This document shows, piece by piece, positions 59,148-64,000 of a DNA stretch of 64,000 nt. Within the stretch, counting starts at the first letter, position 1. Every line of letters starts with the position of its first letter. The notes below the pieces were generated by a model. It saw only the letters and a program-made list of their open reading frames with translations, was not told the origin of the DNA and ran no database searches. The translations under genes were made by a program, and so were the position numbers. The DNA lies in the NCBI GenBank assembly GCA_963677825.2, contig CAXXEF010000001.1:1798001-1862000 (forward strand), read 5' to 3'. The stretch is from Sporobacter sp963677825. Its GTDB lineage: Bacteria; Bacillota; Clostridia; Oscillospirales; Oscillospiraceae.

Positions 59148-60177
59148 GAAAAGAATCACTGTCGATGGCGTGCCGATCGGCGGCGGCGCGCCTGTTACCG
59201 TACAGTCTATGACCAACACGCCGACGAGCGACGTCGACGCAACGGCGGCGCAGATCGCGCGGCTGGAAGCCGCCGGCTGCGATATTGTGCGCGTTGCCGT
59301 ACCCGACTTGGCATCGGCGCGCGCGATCGGTGCGCTCAAGGAGCGCATAAAAATACCGATCGTCGCGGATATCCATTTCGATTATAAGCTGGCTGTCGCC
59401 GCGGCGGAGGCCGGCGCGGACAAGATCCGCATCAATCCCGGCAATATCGGCGCGCGCGACAACGTCCGCGCCGTCGTCGAGGCGTGCCGTACACGCAATT
59501 TGCCAATCCGTATCGGGGTCAACGGCGGCAGCCTCGAGCGCGATTTGCTTGAACAATATGGCGGCGTCACGCCTGAAGCGCTTCTGGAGAGCGCCATGCG
59601 CCATGTCCGCCTGCTCAACGAATTCGACTTTGACGACATCTGCATCTCCGTTAAGGATTCCGATGTCCGCCTGATGATGGCGGCGAACCGGCTGCTCGCC
59701 GAGGCGACGGATTATCCGCTGCACCTCGGCGTTACCGAGGCCGGCACGGAATATAGGGGGATTATTAAGTCTTCTATCGGTGTCGGGGCGCTGCTTGCTG
59801 ACGGGATCGGCGACACGATCCGCGTCTCGCTGACCGCGCCGCCCGAGCGCGAGATTAAGGCGGGGATTGCCATTGTGCGGTCGCTCGGGCTGCGAAAAAG
59901 CGGACCGGATATGATCTCTTGTCCGACGTGCGGACGCTGCAAAATCGACCTCATCGCATTGGCTGACGCCGTCGAACGGCGGCTGGAGGCGCGCGGCGGC
60001 GACGAGACCGTCGCGGTCATGGGCTGCGCCGTCAACGGCCCGGGCGAGGCCAAGCGCGCCGACTACGGTATCGCCGGCGGCGACGGCGAGGGCGTCTTAT
60101 TCAAAAAGGGGCAGCTCGTCGGCAAAGCGCCGATGGACGAGCTGGTCGACGCACTTTTCCGCTTGATGGAAGAATAG
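59140..60177 (+). CDS. ispG: 4-hydroxy-3-methylbut-2-en-1-yl diphosphate synthase (IspG)
   Basis: 345 residues, MEP pathway. The TIM-barrel part begins VQSMTNTPTSDVDAT. The [4Fe-4S] ligands are in SCPTCGRCKIDL and MGCAVNGPGEA. Start GTG 59140 overlaps the rseP stop; the Shine-Dalgarno sequence is weak. Confidence 0.95.
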   Translation: MARKRITVDGVPIGGGAPVTVQSMTNTPTSDVDATAAQIARLEAAGCDIVRVAVPDLASARAIGALKERIKIPIVADIHFDYKLAVAAAEAGADKIRINPGNIGARDNVRAVVEACRTRNLPIRIGVNGGSLERDLLEQYGGVTPEALLESAMRHVRLLNEFDFDDICISVKDSDVRLMMAANRLLAEATDYPLHLGVTEAGTEYRGIIKSSIGVGALLADGIGDTIRVSLTAPPEREIKAGIAIVRSLGLRKSGPDMISCPTCGRCKIDLIALADAVERRLEARGGDETVAVMGCAVNGPGEAKRADYGIAGGDGEGVLFKKGQLVGKAPMDELVDALFRLMEE

Positions 60178-60222
60178 CCATAACGAAAGAAAACACCAGC
60201 ACCGGCGAAAGGGAGTTATCAC

Positions 60223-63200
60223 TTGAGCGCAGAGCCGACCATTGCATTTCACACATTATTCAGCAGCTGTAAAAACGACGCGGCACTGTCCGCTATTTTA
60301 GACAATACGCAAGTTCTCTCGGCGACAGTCGACGAGGCGCGGCGGGCGATGACGCTTCGGCTCAAGCTGCCGCGCTTAATCTCGCCCATTGAGCTGATCA
60401 CGATCGAGGACAGCGTCAGAGCCGAGATCGGGCTGCAGGCCGTCAAGGTCGTGCCGGTTTATCCGGGATCGGCCGTGGCGTCCGCGCAAAAGAAAGACGG
60501 CACGGGTAAAAATGCAGCGCCGAAAAGGAAGGAGAATCCGCTCATCATGGGCAAAAAGCCGACCGGCTCGATCACACCGATGGAAAACGTGACGATCGAA
60601 CTTGGCAGCGCGACCGTGCGCGGCGAGGTGTTTAGCGTCGACTCCAAACAGCTGAAAAACAAAGCGTGGATTCTCAATTTCAACATGACCGACCACACCG
60701 GATCAATCCGCGTGTCTAAATATCTGCCCGACCCCAACGCCGACGCCGTCGCGCAGTCGATCAAGCCCGGCATGGTTTTAACGGTGAACGGCAAGCTCGG
60801 GCTCGACAAATACGACGACGAGCTGGTGCTCAAGCCGACCGGCATCGCCCGCGCCGAAAAAGTGGTGCGGCAGGACACGGCGGACGAAAAGCGCGTCGAG
60901 CTGCATTTACATACGAAAATGTCCGCGATGGACGCCGTCACCGATGTGTCCGAGGCGGTACGCCGCGCGATTGACTGGGGGCATCCGGCCATCGCGATTA
61001 CCGATCACGGCGTTGCGCAGTCGTTCCCAGACGCGATGTTTGCCGCGGGCGATAAGATCAAGGTCATTTACGGTCTGGAAGGCTATTTCTATAACGATGT
61101 TGACGACCGAATGGCCGTCGTCGGCAACTGCGCGGGCAGCTTTGACGATGAAATCGTCGTGTTCGACATTGAAACGACGGGCCTGTCGTCCCGGAAAGAT
61201 GCGATCACCGAGATCGGCGCCGTTGTGATGAAAAACGGCGCCGAGATCGACCGATTTCAGACGTTCGCGGATCCCGAACGGCCTATTCCCTTTAACATCA
61301 CGAAGCTGACCGGCATCACCGACGACGACGTGAAAGGCGCGCCGAGCGTCGCTGATGCCGTGCGGGCATTTTTAGAGTTCGTTGACGGGCGTGTGCTTTG
61401 CGCGCATAACGCCGGTTTTGATATCGGCTTCATTGACGAAGCGTGCACCCGTTATGGTATCGAATTCAAGCCGCGCTACATTGACACGCTCGCGCTCGCG
61501 CGGACGGTGCTGCCGCAGCTGAAAAGCCACAAGCTCAATCTGTTGGCCGATTATTTGTCACTGCCGGAATTTAAGCACCATCGCGCGTCGGATGACGCGG
61601 TGACGACGGGGCTTGTGCTCATAAAGCTGTTTCGGCGGCTGGCCGAAGCTGGCATCACCGATATCGGTGCGATCAATGGGTACATCGGCCGCACAAGCGC
61701 CGGACTGCCTAAATCACGTTTTAAGCCGCGGCATATCATCATTCTGGCCAAAACACAAACGGGCATTAAGAATCTATATAAGCTCATCACGAAAAGTCAT
61801 CTGGAAACGTTCAGCCGCAATCCGATCATTCTGAAAAGCACGCTCATCGAGCATCGTGACGGGCTGCTGATCGGCTCGGCGTGCGAGGCCGGCGAGGTGT
61901 TTATGTCCGTAACCGACGGACGCAGCCGACGCGAGCAGCAGCGCATTGCGGAATTCTACGATTATCTGGAGATCCAGCCGATCTGCAACAACACGTTTAT
62001 GCTCCACGGCGACCGGGCGAAGGCCGGTAGTATTGAGGAGCTGCAGGCGTTTAACAAGCGCGTTATCGAGCTTGGGCGCGAGCTTGATAAGCCGGTTGTC
62101 GCCACGTGTGACGCGCATTTTCTCGACCCGGAGGCCGAAATATTTCGCCGAATCCTGCTTTATTCCAAGGAGTTTGACGACGCCGGGCGCGAGCTGCCGA
62201 TCTATTTCCGCACGACAGACGAAATGCTGGAGGAATTCAGCTACCTCGGCGACGAGACGGCGTATGAGGTCGTCGTGACGAACACGCGCAAAATTGCGGA
62301 CATGGTCGAATCCGTCCGTCCGCTGCCGCCGGCTAAAAAGCTGTTCAAGCCGACGATTGAAAACAGCGCCGACGATTTACGCGAGATCGTCAACAATCGG
62401 CTGCATGAGCTGTACGGCGAAAATCCGCCGTCGCTGATTACAAAGCGTGTTGAGTCTGAAATAGGGGATATTCTCGACCGCGGGTATGACGTTATTTATA
62501 TGTCGGCGCAGAAGCTCGTTGCCGATTCGCTGAAAAACGGTTATCTCGTCGGCTCGCGCGGCAGTGTTGGTTCGTCGTTCGTAGCGTATCTGTCCGGTAT
62601 CACAGAGGTTAACGCGCTGCCGGCGCACTACCGCTGCCCGGAATGCGGACGCGCCGACTTTGAGGCCGGTCACGGCTACGGCTGCGGTGCGGACATGCCC
62701 GACGGCGTCTGCCCGGACTGTGGCGTGCCGTACAAAAAAGAGGGCTTCGACATCCCGTTTGAGACGTTTCTCGGTTTCGGCGGCACAAAGGTGCCCGATA
62801 TCGACCTCAACTTCTCCGGCGAGTTTCAGGCGCGCGCGCATCGGTTCACGAACGATCTGTTCGGTGCCGATCACGTCTTTAAGGCCGGGACGATCGGCAC
62901 CGTTGCTGAAAAAACGGGGCACGGCTATGTCAAAAAATACCTCGAGAAGACCGGCAGAACTATTTCACGCGCCGAGCAAAACCGGCTTGCGCTCGGTTGC
63001 GTCGGTGTCAAGCGGACGACCGGTCAGCATCCGGGCGGCCTTGTCGTTATCCCGCAGGACATGGAGATCACCGATTTCTGCCCCGCGCAGCATCCCGCGG
63101 ATGACCGCGCGTCCGGTATCATCACGACGCACTTTGATTACCACTGCATGGAGGATAATCTCCTTAAACTCGACGAACTTGGGCACGACGACCCGACGAT

Positions 63201-64000
63201 GATCAAGGTGCTTGAGGATCTTACCGGCGTCAATGCACGGGAGATACTGCTCGACGATCCCGAGACGATGGCGATCTTCAAATCGCCCGCGCCGCTCGGC
63301 CTGCCGGAGGGCGACGAAATTGTCGGCGGCACAGGTTCGATCGGTATCCCGGAGTTCGGCACGGGCTTTACGCGCCAGATGCTCTGTGATACCCAGCCGG
63401 ACAAGTTCGACACGCTCGTGCGACTGTCGGGCTTCTCGCACGGTACCGACGTGTGGCTCGGCAACGCCAAGGACATCATCCTCAGCGGCACGGCGACCAT
63501 CAGCGAAACAATCGGCTGCCGCGATGATATCATGCTCTACCTAATATCCAAGGGGATAGACGAAAAAACAGCGTTCAAGATCATGGAAAGCGTCCGAAAA
63601 GGACGCGGCCTGCCCGACGGGACCGAAGAGCAAATGGTTGCGGCCGGGATACCGGCGTGGTACATCACGTCGTGTAAAAAAATCAAGTATCTGTTCCCGA
63701 AAGCACACGCCGTGGCATACGTTATGATGGCGTTTCGGATCGCCTGGTTCAAGGTGCACGAGCCGCTGGCGTTTTACAGCGCGTATTTTTATCGCCGCAG
63801 CCAGAAGGACTGCTTCGACGCCGAAATTATGACCGGCGGTCTTGAGGCCGTTCGCGCTAAAATTCGCGAGATTAAGAACATGGCCGATGCGAAAGGGAAG
63901 GACGAAGACCTACTCACGACGCTCGAGGCCTGCTACGAGTTTTACAGCCGAGGCTTCAGCTTCGCGCCTGTCGATCTGTACGAATCGGACGCCGTGAAGT
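60223..64000 (+). CDS. polC: DNA polymerase III PolC-type alpha subunit, N-terminal part
   Basis: Replicative polymerase of low-GC Gram-positives; about 1259 residues are visible and the frame runs off the right edge. OB-fold region (about 120-220), PHP domain starting at HLHTKMSAMDA (residue 226 on), the inserted DEDD 3'-5' exonuclease with DIETTG at residues 315-320, then the rest of PHP. The polymerase domain follows, with zinc-ribbon cysteines from about residue 805 (CPEC...CGVP) and the VPDIDLNFSGEFQ catalytic block. Start TTG at 60223, with GGGAG 7 nt upstream. Confidence 0.96.
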   Translation, partial: MSAEPTIAFHTLFSSCKNDAALSAILDNTQVLSATVDEARRAMTLRLKLPRLISPIELITIEDSVRAEIGLQAVKVVPVYPGSAVASAQKKDGTGKNAAPKRKENPLIMGKKPTGSITPMENVTIELGSATVRGEVFSVDSKQLKNKAWILNFNMTDHTGSIRVSKYLPDPNADAVAQSIKPGMVLTVNGKLGLDKYDDELVLKPTGIARAEKVVRQDTADEKRVELHLHTKMSAMDAVTDVSEAVRRAIDWGHPAIAITDHGVAQSFPDAMFAAGDKIKVIYGLEGYFYNDVDDRMAVVGNCAGSFDDEIVVFDIETTGLSSRKDAITEIGAVVMKNGAEIDRFQTFADPERPIPFNITKLTGITDDDVKGAPSVADAVRAFLEFVDGRVLCAHNAGFDIGFIDEACTRYGIEFKPRYIDTLALARTVLPQLKSHKLNLLADYLSLPEFKHHRASDDAVTTGLVLIKLFRRLAEAGITDIGAINGYIGRTSAGLPKSRFKPRHIIILAKTQTGIKNLYKLITKSHLETFSRNPIILKSTLIEHRDGLLIGSACEAGEVFMSVTDGRSRREQQRIAEFYDYLEIQPICNNTFMLHGDRAKAGSIEELQAFNKRVIELGRELDKPVVATCDAHFLDPEAEIFRRILLYSKEFDDAGRELPIYFRTTDEMLEEFSYLGDETAYEVVVTNTRKIADMVESVRPLPPAKKLFKPTIENSADDLREIVNNRLHELYGENPPSLITKRVESEIGDILDRGYDVIYMSAQKLVADSLKNGYLVGSRGSVGSSFVAYLSGITEVNALPAHYRCPECGRADFEAGHGYGCGADMPDGVCPDCGVPYKKEGFDIPFETFLGFGGTKVPDIDLNFSGEFQARAHRFTNDLFGADHVFKAGTIGTVAEKTGHGYVKKYLEKTGRTISRAEQNRLALGCVGVKRTTGQHPGGLVVIPQDMEITDFCPAQHPADDRASGIITTHFDYHCMEDNLLKLDELGHDDPTMIKVLEDLTGVNAREILLDDPETMAIFKSPAPLGLPEGDEIVGGTGSIGIPEFGTGFTRQMLCDTQPDKFDTLVRLSGFSHGTDVWLGNAKDIILSGTATISETIGCRDDIMLYLISKGIDEKTAFKIMESVRKGRGLPDGTEEQMVAAGIPAWYITSCKKIKYLFPKAHAVAYVMMAFRIAWFKVHEPLAFYSAYFYRRSQKDCFDAEIMTGGLEAVRAKIREIKNMADAKGKDEDLLTTLEACYEFYSRGFSFAPVDLYESDAVK

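Noticed and set aside
1..64000. CRISPR arrays, insertion sequences, tRNA and rRNA genes
   Set aside because: No spaced direct-repeat series, transposase motif or tRNA-like cloverleaf was seen while reading; a tRNAscan or CRISPR search was not possible here.

Overview
The window comes from a fairly GC-rich, endospore-forming, anaerobic member of the Bacillota (Clostridia-like). The reasons are: a spoIIA operon (spoIIAA-spoIIAB-sigF), an alpha/beta-type small acid-soluble spore protein, a spore photoproduct lyase-like gene, a SpoIIQ-like M23 protein, PolC-type DNA polymerase, a [FeFe] hydrogenase, and the Gram-positive order pyrH-frr-uppS-cdsA-dxr-rseP-ispG-polC. I cannot name the genus from sequence alone. 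No tRNA, rRNA, CRISPR array, insertion sequence or prophage was recognised. Two genes run off the ends: a P-type ATPase at the left and polC at the right.

Layout. 0-1.4 kb: a P-type cation ATPase on the minus strand, preceded by a yybP-ykoY (Mn2+) riboswitch. 1.4-5.1 kb: a DUF6323/DUF6179-like pair and asnB. 5.1-10.3 kb: a molybdenum cofactor operon (moeA-moaA-moaC-MOSC-molybdopterin-binding protein-mogA) behind a structured leader that resembles a Moco riboswitch. 10.3-12.4 kb: a run of very small genes around an HD-domain protein and a spore SASP, with forespore-type promoter sequences. 12.4-16.8 kb (minus): a small membrane-anchored protein and a two-gene [FeFe] hydrogenase operon whose second subunit is a GltD/NfnB-like flavoprotein, with a Rex-like operator over its promoter. 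16.8-17.5 kb: a GNAT gene and two candidate small RNAs. 17.5-25.9 kb: a complete histidine operon, hisZGDCBHAF-hisIE-hisK. 26.1-28.5 kb: a substrate-binding lipoprotein/permease/ATPase ABC importer. 28.5-30.4 kb: a tocopherol-cyclase-like protein and the photoproduct lyase. 30.5-34.9 kb (minus): a Gld-type ABC exporter operon. 35-39.3 kb: tatD, secG, pduL, an XRE regulator and lepA. 39.4-42.7 kb (minus): membrane proteins of unknown role, including an AT-rich gene and a DUF2975/HTH pair. 42.9-47.2 kb (minus): the spoIIA operon and valS. 47.4-53.6 kb: an amidase, thioredoxin, an unusual thioredoxin-reductase-like flavoprotein, glnS, a SpoIIQ-like M23 protein and a MATE exporter. 53.8-64 kb: the pyrH to polC operon.

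How the genes work together. The Moco operon covers the step from GTP to cPMP (moaA, moaC) and late molybdate insertion (mogA, moeA); moaD, moaE and moeB are not here. Every histidine step is present, and the short HisG depends on HisZ. The hydrogenase pair probably links a cellular electron carrier to H2 under redox control. Spore functions are scattered across several loci. The right-hand operon joins nucleotide, ribosome-recycling, isoprenoid, phospholipid and replication functions.

The items most worth following up are: the ~75-nt RNA at 17349-17423, whose loop is complementary to Shine-Dalgarno sequences; the GltD-linked hydrogenase; the flavoprotein at 48566 that lacks an NADPH motif; and the small-protein forespore cluster. 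All calls rest on reading the sequence; no database search was run.
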